From Thermosynechococcus sichuanensis E542 (GTDB lineage Bacteria; Cyanobacteriota; Cyanobacteriia; Thermosynechococcales; Thermosynechococcaceae): a stretch of 64,000 bases of DNA. The position numbers and the translations under genes are program-made. The notes under the pieces are model-generated. The model was not told the origin of the DNA. It worked only from the letters and a program-made list of their open reading frames with translations, and did no database searches. This document shows positions 18,894-28,884 of this stretch, piece after piece (the stretch's first letter is position 1; the number at the start of each line of letters is the position of its first letter). Location of the stretch: contig NZ_CP032152.1 in the NCBI RefSeq assembly GCF_003555505.1, forward strand, positions 2,031,001-2,095,000, in the 5' to 3' direction.

Positions 18894-19208
18894 ATGGCTG
18901 CTTTGCAACAAAAAATTCGTATTCGCCTTAAGGCCTTTGATCACCGCTTGCTCGATACCTCCTGCGATCGCATTGTCGATACGGCAAAAAGAACCGGTGC
19001 GTCTCCTGTGGGGCCGATTCCCCTGCCCACTCGCCGTCGAATTTACTGCGTCCTGCGATCGCCCCACGTGGACAAGGACTCGCGGGAGCATTTTGAAACC
19101 CGTACCCACCGTCGCATCCTCGACATTTACCAACCCTCACCGAAAACGATTGACGCGCTGATGAAGTTGGACTTGCCGGCGGGTGTCGATATTGAAGTGA
19201 AATTGTAA
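18894..19208 (+). CDS. rpsJ: Ribosomal protein S10
   Basis: S10 is a 30S head protein that also acts in transcription antitermination as NusE. The protein has 104 residues. It begins [18 protein letters not shown] and contains [19 protein letters not shown] and the C-terminal [11 protein letters not shown], all diagnostic. AAGGAAG provides the ribosome-binding site. As in other cyanobacteria, rpsJ follows tuf and is separated from the S10 operon. Confidence 0.98.
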   Translation: MAALQQKIRIRLKAFDHRLLDTSCDRIVDTAKRTGASPVGPIPLPTRRRIYCVLRSPHVDKDSREHFETRTHRRILDIYQPSPKTIDALMKLDLPAGVDIEVKL

Positions 19209-19238
19209 GCGTTGCCAAAGTTCACTACACTGAGGGAT

Positions 19239-21014
19239 ATGACCCATACGATCATTCATCCCTCCCCCTCTACATCTTCTCTTCAGCCCCCTGCAATGGC
19301 CTATCGGATTCACTGCCAGCAGGGGCATACGCATCTTTTAGGGGTGACGCTGCGGTTGAGGGCACCGCAAACCGATGTCCTTGATCTGCATTTACCGGTT
19401 TGGACGCCCGGCTCCTACCTTGTGCGCGAATATGCGCGGCATCTTCAGGATTTTACGGTAACGGCTGCCGATGGTACCCCCCTTGAGTGGTGGAAGTGTG
19501 CCAAGAACCAGTGGCAGGTGGCCTGCACGCCCGGTCTAGAACTGGAAGTGCGCTATGCCATCTATGCCCATGAACTTTCGGTACGCACCAACCACTTTGA
19601 TGGCAGCCACGCCTATTTCAATCCCGCAGCGGTGTGCCTCTATGTGCCAGAGTATCGCGACCAGCCCTTGACAGTCACCATTGAAGCACCTTGCGATTGG
19701 CGGGTCACCACTCCCCTCGAACCCTTGGGGGAGGATAGCTCCACCTTTTGGGCAGCAAATTACGATCTATTGGTGGATAGCCCCTTTGAGGTGGGCACCC
19801 ATGCTGTTTACACCTTTGAGGTGGCGGGGAAACCCCATGAATTGGCGGTCTGGGGCAAGGGAAATTTTGATCCTAAGCGGGCGATCGCCGATATGCAGCG
19901 GATCATTGCCACCGAGGCAAGTCTGTTGGGTGGTTTGCCCTACGATCGCTATGTCTTTATTTTGCACCTCACCCACAAGGGCTACGGCGGCTTGGAGCAT
20001 CTCAATAGCTGCTCGTTGATCTTCCATCGTTTTGGCTTTCAGCAAGCGGAGCAGTATCGCCGCTTTCTCTGTTTAGTGGCCCATGAGTTTTTTCATCTCT
20101 GGAATGTCAAGCGGATTCGCCCCCAAGCCTTTGAGGTTTTTGACTACGACAGTGAGAATTACACCACCAGTCTTTGGTTTGCAGAGGGGGTGACCAGTTA
20201 CTTTGACCAATTGATTCCCCTGTGGGCAGGATGCTTTGATGCAGAGGCCTATCTCAAACTCCTCAGTGAGAGCCTCAATCGCTATTTCCATACCCCCGGT
20301 CGCTTTGTGCAATCCCTAAGTGCTGCGAGTTTTGATGCTTGGATTAAACTCTATCGCCCCGACGAAAATAGCATTAATTCGCAGATGTCCTACTACCTTA
20401 AAGGGGAGTTGGTGGCACTGCTATTGGATTTGCGGATTCGCCTGAATTTCAATCACCAGCGATCGCTCCTCGATGTTTTGCGGCGGCTCTGGCAGCAGTA
20501 TTGTGAAACGGGTCAAGGCTACACCCCCGATGAGCTGTGGGAGACAATTGAAACCGTTGCCGATGAAAACTTGGGGACATGGCGCGAGCAGTTCATTGAA
20601 GGAACGGTGGAACTCCCCCTTCAGGAGTGGCTGGCTAAAGTCGGGCTGGAACTAGTGCCCCAAGACGCGCTGCCCTATACGGGACTTCAGTTCAAGCAGG
20701 AACACGGCTCTCTTCAAATCAAGGCAGTGCTACGGGACTCCCCCGCTGAACAGGCAGGCTTGGTGGCTGGGGATGAAATCATTGCCCTCAATGGTTGGCG
20801 CGTCAAGGCAGAGGACTGGTCAGAGCGATTGCGGGAATACCCAGCGGGAGAGACGATTCACCTGACATGGTTCCATGATCAGCAATTGCAGACTGGGACA
20901 CTGATTTTAGGGCAACCCCAACCCAACTATCGGTTGCAGTGCTGTGCTGATGCCACACCGAGCCAGCGAGCACATTTAGAAGCTTGGTTGGGAGCCACAG
21001 CAGCGCAGCTTTAG
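19239..21014 (+). CDS. M61-family metallopeptidase with PDZ domain
   Basis: This M61 (glycyl aminopeptidase-like) metalloprotease carries an N-terminal beta-domain, a catalytic thermolysin-like domain and a C-terminal PDZ domain (about residues 480-560). The zinc site is HEFFHLWN near residue 285, with the downstream glutamate in [10 protein letters not shown]. No signal peptide is obvious, so it is probably cytosolic. I use the ATG at 19239; a TTG at 19212 in frame would add nine residues without a better ribosome-binding site. The natural substrate is unknown. uvrC begins 13 bases downstream. Confidence 0.9.
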   Translation: MTHTIIHPSPSTSSLQPPAMAYRIHCQQGHTHLLGVTLRLRAPQTDVLDLHLPVWTPGSYLVREYARHLQDFTVTAADGTPLEWWKCAKNQWQVACTPGLELEVRYAIYAHELSVRTNHFDGSHAYFNPAAVCLYVPEYRDQPLTVTIEAPCDWRVTTPLEPLGEDSSTFWAANYDLLVDSPFEVGTHAVYTFEVAGKPHELAVWGKGNFDPKRAIADMQRIIATEASLLGGLPYDRYVFILHLTHKGYGGLEHLNSCSLIFHRFGFQQAEQYRRFLCLVAHEFFHLWNVKRIRPQAFEVFDYDSENYTTSLWFAEGVTSYFDQLIPLWAGCFDAEAYLKLLSESLNRYFHTPGRFVQSLSAASFDAWIKLYRPDENSINSQMSYYLKGELVALLLDLRIRLNFNHQRSLLDVLRRLWQQYCETGQGYTPDELWETIETVADENLGTWREQFIEGTVELPLQEWLAKVGLELVPQDALPYTGLQFKQEHGSLQIKAVLRDSPAEQAGLVAGDEIIALNGWRVKAEDWSERLREYPAGETIHLTWFHDQQLQTGTLILGQPQPNYRLQCCADATPSQRAHLEAWLGATAAQL

Positions 21015-21027
21015 GGGAGGCAGCAGA

Positions 21028-22914
21028 ATGCTTCAGCCCTTGATTCAGGATCGCGATCGCTTGGAACAGGTTCTGCGGCAACTGCCCTTGGCACCGGGGG
21101 TCTATTTCCTGAAGGACAAGACGGATCAAATTCTCTACATTGGCAAGTCCAAACGCCTGCGATCGCGGGTGCGCTCCTATTTTCGTGAACCCGCCCAACT
21201 GGGGCCGCGGCTTGAGCTGATGGTCTATCAGGTGGTGGACATTGAATTCATTGTTACCGACACGGAAGCCGAAGCCCTTGCCCTCGAAGCCAATTTAATT
21301 AAGCAGCATCAGCCCCACTTCAACGTTCTTCTCAAGGATGACAAGAAATATCCCTACGTCTGTATCACGTGGTCAGAACCTTACCCCCGTATTTTCATTA
21401 CCCGCAAACGCCAATTTGGTAATGCCGGCAGTAGCACCAGTGACTCCCCCAAGGATCGCTACTATGGCCCCTATGTGGATAGCTTTCGCCTGCGCCAAAC
21501 CCTTGCCCTTGTGAAGCGACTTTTTCCGCTGCGGCAACGTCCTCGCCCCCTTTTTAAGGATCGCCCTTGCCTTAACTATGATATTGGTCGCTGTCCGGGG
21601 GTCTGCCAAGCCCTGATTTCACCGCAGGAGTATCGACAAACGCTCCACAAGGTGGCGATGATCTTTCAGGGGCGCACGGGGGAACTGGTCGCCCAGTTGC
21701 AGGCACAAATGGCGCAAGCAGCAGCGGATCTGAATTTTGAACTGGCGGCACGACTGCGGGATCAAATTCGTGGCCTAGAGCATTTAGGGGTGGATCAAAA
21801 GGTGTCCTTGCCCGATGATACGGTGTCACGGGATGCCATTGCCCTTGCCGTTGGCGATCGCTATGCAGCCATTCAACTCTTTCAAATTCGCGCTGGTCGC
21901 TTAGTGGGGCGTTTGGCCTTTGTCGCCGATGCCCAAAGTGGTAGTGCAGGCACGATCCTGCAACGGGTGCTTGAAGAACACTATGCCCAAGTGGACGATG
22001 TAGAAATCCCCAGTGAAATTTTACTGCAACATCCCCTCCCCGAGGCGGATCTGCTGCGCACATACTTGAGCGAAAAGAAAGGTCGCGCCGTTACCTTCAC
22101 CGTCCCCCAGCGGCAGGCCAAGGCTGAACTAATTGCCATGGTGCAGCGCAATGCCGAACTGGAACTCGCACGCATCCAACAGGCCAGCGATCGCACCCAA
22201 ACCGCCCTTGAAGACTTAGCCCAACTCCTTGGCCTTGACACCCTTCCCCACCGCATTGAGGGCTACGACATTTCCCACATGCAAGGGTCTGACGCGGTGG
22301 CCTCACGGGTTGTCTTTATTGATGGCTTGCCCGCCAAGCAGCACTATCGCCACTACAACATCCGTAACCCTGAGGTCAAACTTGGCCACTCCGACGACTT
22401 TGCCAGTCTGGCTGAGATTCTCCGCCGCCGTTTTGCCCCCTACCTTGAGGGCAAGGGTGACCCCCCAGAGGCTGATGACTGGCCCGATGTGATCCTCATT
22501 GATGGCGGCAAGGGGCAACTGTCTGCCGTAGTTCAGGTCTTGGAGCCGCTCTTGGGCGATCTCACCTTGCTCAGCTTGGCCAAACAGCGGGAGGAGATTT
22601 TCCTACCCCACCAGCGCCAGCCTCTCTCGACGAATCCAGAGCAACCAGGGGTGCAATTGCTACGCCGCGTCCGCGATGAGGCTCACCGCTTTGCCCTCAA
22701 CTTCCACCGTCAAAAACGTGCCCAACGCCAACGGCGATCGCACCTCGACCAAATTCCCGGCTTAGGCTATCAACGCCAAAAAGAACTCCTTGCCACCTTT
22801 CGCTCCATTGACTACATCCGCATGGCCACGCCCGAACAGTTGGCGCAGGTACATGGGGTCGGCCCCCGTCTAGCGGAAAAAATTTACCGCTATTTTCATG
22901 CTGATACCGATTAG
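21028..22914 (+). CDS. uvrC: Excinuclease ABC subunit C (UvrC)
   Basis: UvrC makes both incisions in nucleotide excision repair within the UvrBC-DNA complex. The N-terminal GIY-YIG nuclease (PGVYFLKD then [14 protein letters not shown]) cuts 3' of the lesion. A UVR motif near residue 215 binds UvrB. The RNase H-like domain ([11 protein letters not shown], and later [11 protein letters not shown]) cuts 5', and tandem helix-hairpin-helix motifs end the protein ([17 protein letters not shown]). The length of 628 residues is complete. Confidence 0.97.
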   Translation: MLQPLIQDRDRLEQVLRQLPLAPGVYFLKDKTDQILYIGKSKRLRSRVRSYFREPAQLGPRLELMVYQVVDIEFIVTDTEAEALALEANLIKQHQPHFNVLLKDDKKYPYVCITWSEPYPRIFITRKRQFGNAGSSTSDSPKDRYYGPYVDSFRLRQTLALVKRLFPLRQRPRPLFKDRPCLNYDIGRCPGVCQALISPQEYRQTLHKVAMIFQGRTGELVAQLQAQMAQAAADLNFELAARLRDQIRGLEHLGVDQKVSLPDDTVSRDAIALAVGDRYAAIQLFQIRAGRLVGRLAFVADAQSGSAGTILQRVLEEHYAQVDDVEIPSEILLQHPLPEADLLRTYLSEKKGRAVTFTVPQRQAKAELIAMVQRNAELELARIQQASDRTQTALEDLAQLLGLDTLPHRIEGYDISHMQGSDAVASRVVFIDGLPAKQHYRHYNIRNPEVKLGHSDDFASLAEILRRRFAPYLEGKGDPPEADDWPDVILIDGGKGQLSAVVQVLEPLLGDLTLLSLAKQREEIFLPHQRQPLSTNPEQPGVQLLRRVRDEAHRFALNFHRQKRAQRQRRSHLDQIPGLGYQRQKELLATFRSIDYIRMATPEQLAQVHGVGPRLAEKIYRYFHADTD

Positions 22915-22966
22915 CAAAGAGCTACCCGTTTTTCAAAAGAAGAAGGCGATCGCTCAGTACTTTCAA

Positions 22967-23038
22967 AGCGGGTAACGCGATTCGAACGCGCGACATCAAC
23001 CTTGGCAAGGTTGCGCTCTACCACTGAGCTATACCCGC
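22967..23038 (-). tRNA. tRNA-Gly (GCC)
   Basis: The minus strand folds as a complete cloverleaf. The acceptor stem GCGGGTA pairs with TACCCGC, the D arm is GCTCAGTGGTAGAGC, the anticodon arm is AACCTTGCCAAGGTT with anticodon GCC, and the T arm has GTTCGAATC. The discriminator is T, and no CCA is encoded. Confidence 0.97.
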
Positions 23039-23185
23039 AACAGATTCTTAGCTTAAAAAATTAGGAGGCGTCTTGTCAAGCCCCATCAAAGTCACTACCT
23101 AATAAATCACTAATAAAGAGGGGATAACACAGTGTTTACCCCCCGAGTAGTTGGTTTGCTTGTCTAGGCCCATGAGCAGAGCAGT

Positions 23186-23554
<369 letters not shown>

Positions 23555-23557
23555 TCA

Positions 23558-24682
23558 CTAGCTACCGGCCATGATTGCTTGGGCAAGGCCAAGGTAAAGC
23601 GGAATGCCTAGGCCAATGGCGATGGGAGTCCCAATCGCGGTGGAAGCACCAATATAGGCGGAAGGGTTGGCGGAGGGAATACCGGCTCGTAATGTTGGCG
23701 GTCCAGAAATATCGGAACTGGAGCAGGCAATTACGGCTAGAATCACCACACCTCCAAGGCTAAAGCCAGTGACATAGTGGGCAATCATGCCCAAACCAAA
23801 GGCAATCAGGCCATGAACGAGAGGCGCCACCACAGCATAGACCACATACCACTGAGCCACTTTGCGCAACTCACCCAAGCGTGACCAAGCCTCCATCCCC
23901 ATGACGAGCATCAACACCGAGAGTAAACCGCGAAACAGAGGGTTGTAAAAACTCTCATAGACACTGTCGGGACGGGTAAGGATACCCAAGGCAACACCCA
24001 GCAGGAGTGCCGAAAGGGCTGCCCCTTGTAGACTCTCTTTGACAATTGGCCAGATTCTGACTCGTTTGCTTTGTTGACTGCGGTACTCACTGGCAGTGGT
24101 GGGGTACTCACTGGTACTACTGACATAACCTGTGGTGCTCCCTGAACCCGCATAGGCACCAACGGCACTGGGGGAAGTCGGCGCCTTTTTCGCCTGTTTT
24201 TTCTTGAGGTAAATGCTGGCAACGACAATGGCTGTTACCAGAGCAGGAATATCCATGAAGGGATACAGTGCTGCTGCCCAAGGCTCATAGCTAATTTTCT
24301 GTGCCTCCAGAGCGGTCAGCGCTGCCGCCATGGTCGAACCACTCACAGCCCCAAATAAGCCTGCCGTGGCGATCGCGTCAACGGTTTTGACCTTCGGCAG
24401 CTTTGCTAGGGTATAACGGCCAATAAATACAATGAGAATCCCCATCACCACAGCAAAGAGTGCTGGCAAGAGCATCTCCTGTAAATTAGAACTGCGAATG
24501 GCAATACCACCGCTGAGACCAACCTTCATTAACAACATAAAAATGATGAACTTATAGATGGCATCGGGAATCTGGAGTTGGCTGCCTAGGGCCGCAATGA
24601 CCATGCCACCAATCAAGAAACCAAGGGTGGGTGACTGTAACTGCTTGACAAAATCTTGCAAAAACTGGCCGAGAAAATCCAC
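23558..24682 (-). CDS. sbtA: Sodium-dependent bicarbonate transporter SbtA
   Basis: SbtA is a high-affinity Na+/HCO3- symporter of the inner membrane and part of the CO2-concentrating mechanism. Around ten hydrophobic helices occur in two inverted halves. The conserved segment GLFGAVSGSTMAAAL lies in the first half and SSSDISGPPTLRAG in the second. A hydrophilic loop of about 50 residues (Ser/Thr/Tyr-rich) separates the halves. I start at GTG 24682 (MDFLGQF...), giving 374 residues. An upstream TTG at 24703 would translate the AGGAGGA ribosome-binding site. SbtB is encoded next. Confidence 0.96.
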   Translation of the reverse strand: MDFLGQFLQDFVKQLQSPTLGFLIGGMVIAALGSQLQIPDAIYKFIIFMLLMKVGLSGGIAIRSSNLQEMLLPALFAVVMGILIVFIGRYTLAKLPKVKTVDAIATAGLFGAVSGSTMAAALTALEAQKISYEPWAAALYPFMDIPALVTAIVVASIYLKKKQAKKAPTSPSAVGAYAGSGSTTGYVSSTSEYPTTASEYRSQQSKRVRIWPIVKESLQGAALSALLLGVALGILTRPDSVYESFYNPLFRGLLSVLMLVMGMEAWSRLGELRKVAQWYVVYAVVAPLVHGLIAFGLGMIAHYVTGFSLGGVVILAVIACSSSDISGPPTLRAGIPSANPSAYIGASTAIGTPIAIGLGIPLYLGLAQAIMAGS

Positions 24683-24807
24683 AATACTATTCCTCCTTCT
24701 CAAAATTCTTAGGGGCTATCTAGAGAGAGCAGACAAGGGCAACTGGCTATTGACGTAGATAAAAGACTCTGGGCGATCGCCCCCTACATGTCCATTAATG
24801 AGCACAA

Positions 24808-24813
24808 GTATAG
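24808..24813 (-). promoter_or_regulatory. Possible -10 box of sbtA
   Basis: On the minus strand the sequence reads GACTATACTTG, giving a TATACT box about 126 bases upstream of the sbtA start. No convincing -35 box is 17 bases further up, as is common for activator-dependent promoters. Confidence 0.3.
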
Positions 24814-24883
24814 TCTTAAATCTATTCAGTGCCTTTGAATTGCTGCAAATAGTCTATAGTAGTTTCCGAAGCGACGTAAATAT

Positions 24884-24896
24884 TTAAGAAAAATAA
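24884..24896. promoter_or_regulatory. Possible CmpR-type operator (TTA-N7-TAA)
   Basis: The palindromic half-sites TTA and TAA are separated by seven bases, about 70 bases upstream of the candidate sbtA -10. CmpR, a LysR-type regulator of low-CO2 genes, recognises TTA-N7/8-TAA. The motif is short and the region is AT-rich, so chance occurrence is likely enough to keep confidence low. Confidence 0.25.
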
Positions 24897-24956
24897 GTTT
24901 CAAATAAAAACAATTAGTTCAACTTATCATTAGAGGGATGAGCGATCGCTGGGCGG

Positions 24957-25292
24957 TCAATGCCCTCTTGGTGCGTACATAATAATCAGCGTTCCTAGTA
25001 AGGCAACGACGGCACCGAGGAGATCAAACTTATCGGGGCGCACCTTATCAATTGCCCAACCCCAGAACAGAGCCACCAGCAGGAAAATGCCACTATAGGC
25101 AGCCTGAACACGACCGAAATGCGCGGGTTGAAGCGTTGGTACCATGCCATACATGAAAAGGACGATCGCCCCCCCTAGGGCATACCAAATGCTTTGATGC
25201 TCCCGTAGCCAAAGCCAGACGAGATAGGCTCCCCCCAGCTCTAGGAGGCCTGTGATGAGGAAGTAAAGTAGGGATTTTGCCACTTTCATCAT
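24957..25292 (-). CDS. UPF0060/YnfA-family small membrane protein
   Basis: This 111-residue inner-membrane protein has four hydrophobic helices and the family features [32 protein letters not shown] and DKFDLLGA. YnfA proteins belong to the drug/metabolite transporter fold and resemble small multidrug resistance pumps. I place the start at ATG 25292 (a second ATG follows at 25289). A longer reading from 25331 adds 13 unlikely residues and would butt against the start of the divergent sdhB. Substrate is unknown. Confidence 0.9.
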   Translation of the reverse strand: MMKVAKSLLYFLITGLLELGGAYLVWLWLREHQSIWYALGGAIVLFMYGMVPTLQPAHFGRVQAAYSGIFLLVALFWGWAIDKVRPDKFDLLGAVVALLGTLIIMYAPRGH

Positions 25293-25331
25293 TGCTATAC
25301 ACTGGAAACTACATTGGGCTGACGCCAGCAT

Positions 25332-26321
25332 ATGACAATTCAGTTAACGATTCGTCGCCAAGCACCCAACAAGAGCGCCTATTGGCAAACCTTTGAACTA
25401 GAGATTGATCCTTCCCTCACCATCCTTGATGCCCTCATCCAGATTAAGGGATACCAAGACGGTAGCCTCAGTTTTCGCAAAAATTGCCGAAATACTATCT
25501 GTGGCAGTTGTGCGATGACGATTAATGGTCGTTCTGCCCTTGCCTGTCAGCAAAGTATTCGTGCTGAGTTAGCCAATAGTCCTATTCCCAACCAAATTGC
25601 GATCTCCCCCTTAGGGAATCTGCCTGTCCTCAAAGACCTTGTCGTGGACATGAGCGATTTTTGGCAAAAACTTTCAGCCGTCAATCCTTATGTGAGTACA
25701 GCGGCACGGCAAGTGCCTGAGCGGGAGTTTCTCCAATCCCCCAGCGATCGCGCCAAACTGAATGCCTCGGGCAACTGTATTCTCTGTGGTGCCTGCTATG
25801 GTGCCTGCAATGCCGTGGAAGTGAATCCTGACTTTGTCGGTCCCCACGCCCTTGCCAAGGCTGCTCGCCTTGTGGCTGATACCCGCGATAGCGAAACTGA
25901 CCAACGCCTAGAGCAATACAACACGGCCACCAGTGGCGTGTGGGGCTGTACCCGTTGTTTTAATTGCAATACGGTGTGTCCCGTGGGTGTGCAACCCCTC
26001 GATCGCATTAGTGAAATCAAGCAGGCGATCCTAGCACGCTCAACAACAGCAACCCGCAATCAAGACCGTCCTTTGCGCCATCGTCAAGTCCTCTTGGAAC
26101 TCGTGAAAGAAGGTGGCTGGGTGGATGAGCGGCAATTTGGCCTACGGGTGGTGGGCAATCGCTTTCGAGATGTCGGTGGCGTTGTCAGCCTTGTCCCCTT
26201 AGGTTGGCGGTTATTGCGGCGCGGCAAGTTTCCACTGCGATTTGAAAAGTCTGCCGGTCAAGCGCAAATTAAGGCGGTGATCACCGCCCTACAGCAGAAA
26301 CAGCCCGCTTCTAGAATATGA
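25332..26321 (+). CDS. sdhB: Succinate dehydrogenase/fumarate reductase iron-sulfur subunit
   Basis: SdhB carries electrons from the flavoprotein towards plastoquinone in the thylakoid or cytoplasmic membrane. The [2Fe-2S] cysteines are in CRNTICGSC near residue 54. The [4Fe-4S]/[3Fe-4S] ligands are in [11 protein letters not shown] and [15 protein letters not shown], so all three clusters are intact. The length of 329 residues includes a C-terminal extension of about 80 residues beyond the minimal SdhB core. No sdhA or membrane anchor is adjacent, in line with the scattered sdh genes of cyanobacteria. Confidence 0.95.
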   Translation: MTIQLTIRRQAPNKSAYWQTFELEIDPSLTILDALIQIKGYQDGSLSFRKNCRNTICGSCAMTINGRSALACQQSIRAELANSPIPNQIAISPLGNLPVLKDLVVDMSDFWQKLSAVNPYVSTAARQVPEREFLQSPSDRAKLNASGNCILCGACYGACNAVEVNPDFVGPHALAKAARLVADTRDSETDQRLEQYNTATSGVWGCTRCFNCNTVCPVGVQPLDRISEIKQAILARSTTATRNQDRPLRHRQVLLELVKEGGWVDERQFGLRVVGNRFRDVGGVVSLVPLGWRLLRRGKFPLRFEKSAGQAQIKAVITALQQKQPASRI

Positions 26322-26392
26322 GATACAGGAAGGGGATGAAATGCTAAAGGCCTTATGCCAAGCTAAAGAAGTTGTTTTGCATTCCTAACGCC

Positions 26393-26551
26393 ATGAGTGA
26401 ACCGACGCCCGATGATTTGACCCCCCAATTTGGTTGGTCGCGCTATGCGGAGCTGATCAATGGCCGCTTTGCCATGATTGGTTTTATTGCCCTGCTGGTG
26501 CTCGAGTGGGTGACTGGCCAAGATTTCTTTACGTGGGTGGGCTTGCGATAG
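26393..26551 (+). CDS. High-light-inducible protein (Hli/Scp), 52 residues
   Basis: The single-helix protein contains the chlorophyll-binding signature E-x-x-NGRxAMxG (ELINGRFAMIGF) followed by a hydrophobic helix ending WVGLR. Hli proteins bind chlorophyll and carotenoids in the thylakoid membrane and quench excess energy during photosystem II repair. The start is ATG 26393. It lies 72 bases after sdhB and three bases before an ABC ATPase gene, so it is probably cotranscribed with one or both. Confidence 0.9.
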   Translation: MSEPTPDDLTPQFGWSRYAELINGRFAMIGFIALLVLEWVTGQDFFTWVGLR

Positions 26552-26554
26552 GTT

Positions 26555-27628
26555 GTGACGGCAACACTGCGTCTAGAGGGAGTCACGCGCCGATTTGCAC
26601 CGGGGGTGGGGATTGGCCCTCTGTCTTTGACGGTACCGGCAGGGGAGCTTTGGGTGATTGTCGGCCCTTCTGGTTGTGGTAAATCCACCCTATTGCGGCT
26701 CATTGCTGGTTTGGAGCAACCCACTAGTGGCGAGATTTATATTGGGGAGACCTGTGTCAATGGCCGCAGTGGGCGCGATCGCGATGTGGCAATGGTCTTT
26801 CAGAACTATGCCCTCTATCCCCATATGACCGTGGCCGAAAACCTTGGCTTTGGTCTGAAAATGCGCGGTGTTGATCCGGCCACACGGCAGCAACGGGTGC
26901 TCCAAGTGGCTAAGCTCCTAGGGATTGAGTCCCTGTTGCAGCGCAAACCGCGTCAACTTTCCGGTGGTCAGCAACAGCGGGTGGCTTTGGGAAGAGCCTT
27001 GGCGCGATCGCCCCAAGTGTTTTTGCTCGATGAACCCCTCTCCAACCTTGATGCCCAATTGCGGGAGCAAACCCGTGCTGAATTGAAACAATTGCATCAA
27101 CAACTGGGCATTACCACCCTCTATGTCACCCACGATCAGGTGGAGGCCATGACCCTTGGCGATCGCATTGTGGTGCTGGATCGCGGTCAAATCCAGCAAA
27201 TTGGCACCCCTGCTGATCTCTATGACAAACCCGCCAATACAATGGTGGCGCGATTTTTGGGCACCCCACCGATGAATTTACTACCCGCTCGCTGGGATGG
27301 CAGCCGTCTGTGGATAGCGCAGCAGCCCTTACCCTGTCCGGATACTGCCCATTGGTCGCTAAAAAGTGAACAGCCCCTCACCGTGGGCATTCGCCCAGAA
27401 CATTTGTATATCAGTGAGAAAGGCTTGGGGGCGATCGCCACCCTCGTTGAACCCCTTGGTCGTGAAGCCATTGTTCGCTGTCGCCTTATGAATAGTGCTC
27501 AAGAACTGCTGTGGCTAGCCCCTAATCAGCAAATCCCTCAAATGGGTGATCCTCTCCAGTTGCAGGCTCGCCATCTTTATCTGTTTGACCCTACGAGTGG
27601 GGCAGCTCTCAATTTTGAGCCTAGCTGA
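26555..27628 (+). CDS. ABC transporter ATPase, MalK/UgpC type
   Basis: This 357-residue ATPase drives a carbohydrate-type ABC importer. The Walker A motif GPSGCGKST is near residue 34, the signature [15 protein letters not shown] near 130, Walker B VFLLDEP near 150 and the H-loop VTHDQ near 188. The C-terminal third is the TOBE domain of the MalK/UgpC class ([11 protein letters not shown]). The start is GTG 26555, three bases after the hli stop. No permease or binding protein is adjacent, so it may serve a transporter encoded elsewhere. Substrate is unassigned. Confidence 0.93.
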   Translation: MTATLRLEGVTRRFAPGVGIGPLSLTVPAGELWVIVGPSGCGKSTLLRLIAGLEQPTSGEIYIGETCVNGRSGRDRDVAMVFQNYALYPHMTVAENLGFGLKMRGVDPATRQQRVLQVAKLLGIESLLQRKPRQLSGGQQQRVALGRALARSPQVFLLDEPLSNLDAQLREQTRAELKQLHQQLGITTLYVTHDQVEAMTLGDRIVVLDRGQIQQIGTPADLYDKPANTMVARFLGTPPMNLLPARWDGSRLWIAQQPLPCPDTAHWSLKSEQPLTVGIRPEHLYISEKGLGAIATLVEPLGREAIVRCRLMNSAQELLWLAPNQQIPQMGDPLQLQARHLYLFDPTSGAALNFEPS

Positions 27629-27722
27629 AAATTCATCGGAACCCTTACCCAAGATTGGAGGGTTCGCTTAGAATACAACTAGGATTCTGTAAAATTTCGT
27701 AACTTCTGCGGCCAGCCCGTCC

Positions 27723-28694
27723 ATGACTTCGGTAACCTCTCTTTTTTCACCTGTCGAAGCAGATCTCTGTGTACTGACGGAGAACCTGAAGGCACTGATT
27801 GGAGCACAACACGCCGTACTCTCTGCTGCCGCCGAACATCTTTTTGCCGCCAGTGGCAAGCGCATCCGACCCGCTATTGTCTTTTTGGTGTCGCGAGCCA
27901 CACTGCCCGATCAGGGAATTACCCCGCGGCACTGCCGCTTAGCAGAAATTACGGAAATGATTCATACCGCCAGTCTCTTTCACGATGATGTGGTGGATCA
28001 AGCGCAACTGCGGCGCGGTGTACCCACCGTCAACAGTGTCTTTGGCAATCGGGTGGCGATTCAAGCGGGAGACTTTCTCTTTGCCCAAGCCTCTTGGTAC
28101 TTAGCGGATTTGGATAACCTGCAAGTGGTGAAACTCCTCTCCCAAGTCATCAAAGATTTTGCTGAAGGGGAAATTCGCCAAGGCTTTAACCGCTTTGACA
28201 CCAGCATTACCCTAGATGATTATCTACTGAAAACCTACTACAAGACAGCTTCCCTCATTGCCAACAGTGCCAAGGCCGCAGCCGTTCTCAGTGAAGCGCC
28301 CCCAGAAACCATTGAAGCCATGTACACCTACGGCAAAAATTTAGGCTTGGCCTTTCAAATTGTGGATGACATTCTCGACTTTACCCGCTCCACCGCAGAA
28401 CTAGGAAAACCCGCTGGCTCAGATCTGCGCGATGGCAACCTAACGGCACCGGTGCTCTATGCCCTACCCAAAGCCCCCTACCTGCACACCCTGATCGAGC
28501 GGGAGTTCAGTGAAGAAGGCGATCTAGAAACTGCCCTCAACCTAGTGCGCCAAAGTGGTGCCATTGAAGATGCCCGCAATTTAGCCAAAGAATATGCCCA
28601 AGCGGCTCTACCGGCCCTTGAAGTGCTTCCCCCGTCGGAACCGCGTCAGGCCCTCAGTCAATTGACAGACTATGTCCTTGAGCGGCTCTATTAA
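27723..28694 (+). CDS. sds: Solanesyl (all-trans-polyprenyl) diphosphate synthase
   Basis: This enzyme extends prenyl diphosphates with isopentenyl diphosphate to a long chain, probably C45 for the plastoquinone tail. The first aspartate-rich motif is HDDVVDQAQLRRG near residue 88 and the second is VDDILDF near 217. Lys and Arg in GKRIRP bind the diphosphate. The length of 323 residues matches cyanobacterial solanesyl synthases. Chain length is inferred from the family, not shown by the sequence. Confidence 0.94.
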   Translation: MTSVTSLFSPVEADLCVLTENLKALIGAQHAVLSAAAEHLFAASGKRIRPAIVFLVSRATLPDQGITPRHCRLAEITEMIHTASLFHDDVVDQAQLRRGVPTVNSVFGNRVAIQAGDFLFAQASWYLADLDNLQVVKLLSQVIKDFAEGEIRQGFNRFDTSITLDDYLLKTYYKTASLIANSAKAAAVLSEAPPETIEAMYTYGKNLGLAFQIVDDILDFTRSTAELGKPAGSDLRDGNLTAPVLYALPKAPYLHTLIEREFSEEGDLETALNLVRQSGAIEDARNLAKEYAQAALPALEVLPPSEPRQALSQLTDYVLERLY

Positions 28695-28884
28695 GCTGCC
28701 AACCAACGAATTTCCAATGCACAGCGCATAAATCTCAGGCAGTGGGCGAAAAATAGAAACAAGAATCCCTTAGGGCAGTCCAATAGGTATAAGTGCGGGA
28801 TGAGAAGTGAATCCCCTAGACTAGATACAGGGGGTATGTCCACCCGGCTAGCCCATGATTTGTGTTTGTTTCGGGAGTGAATTT

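Noticed and set aside
21572..22063. 163-codon reverse frame inside uvrC
   Set aside because: It is antisense to uvrC and has no recognisable fold.
24957..25331. Longer 124-residue reading of ynfA
   Set aside because: The extra N-terminal residues do not match the family and the start would abut the divergent sdhB start; ATG 25292 fits better.
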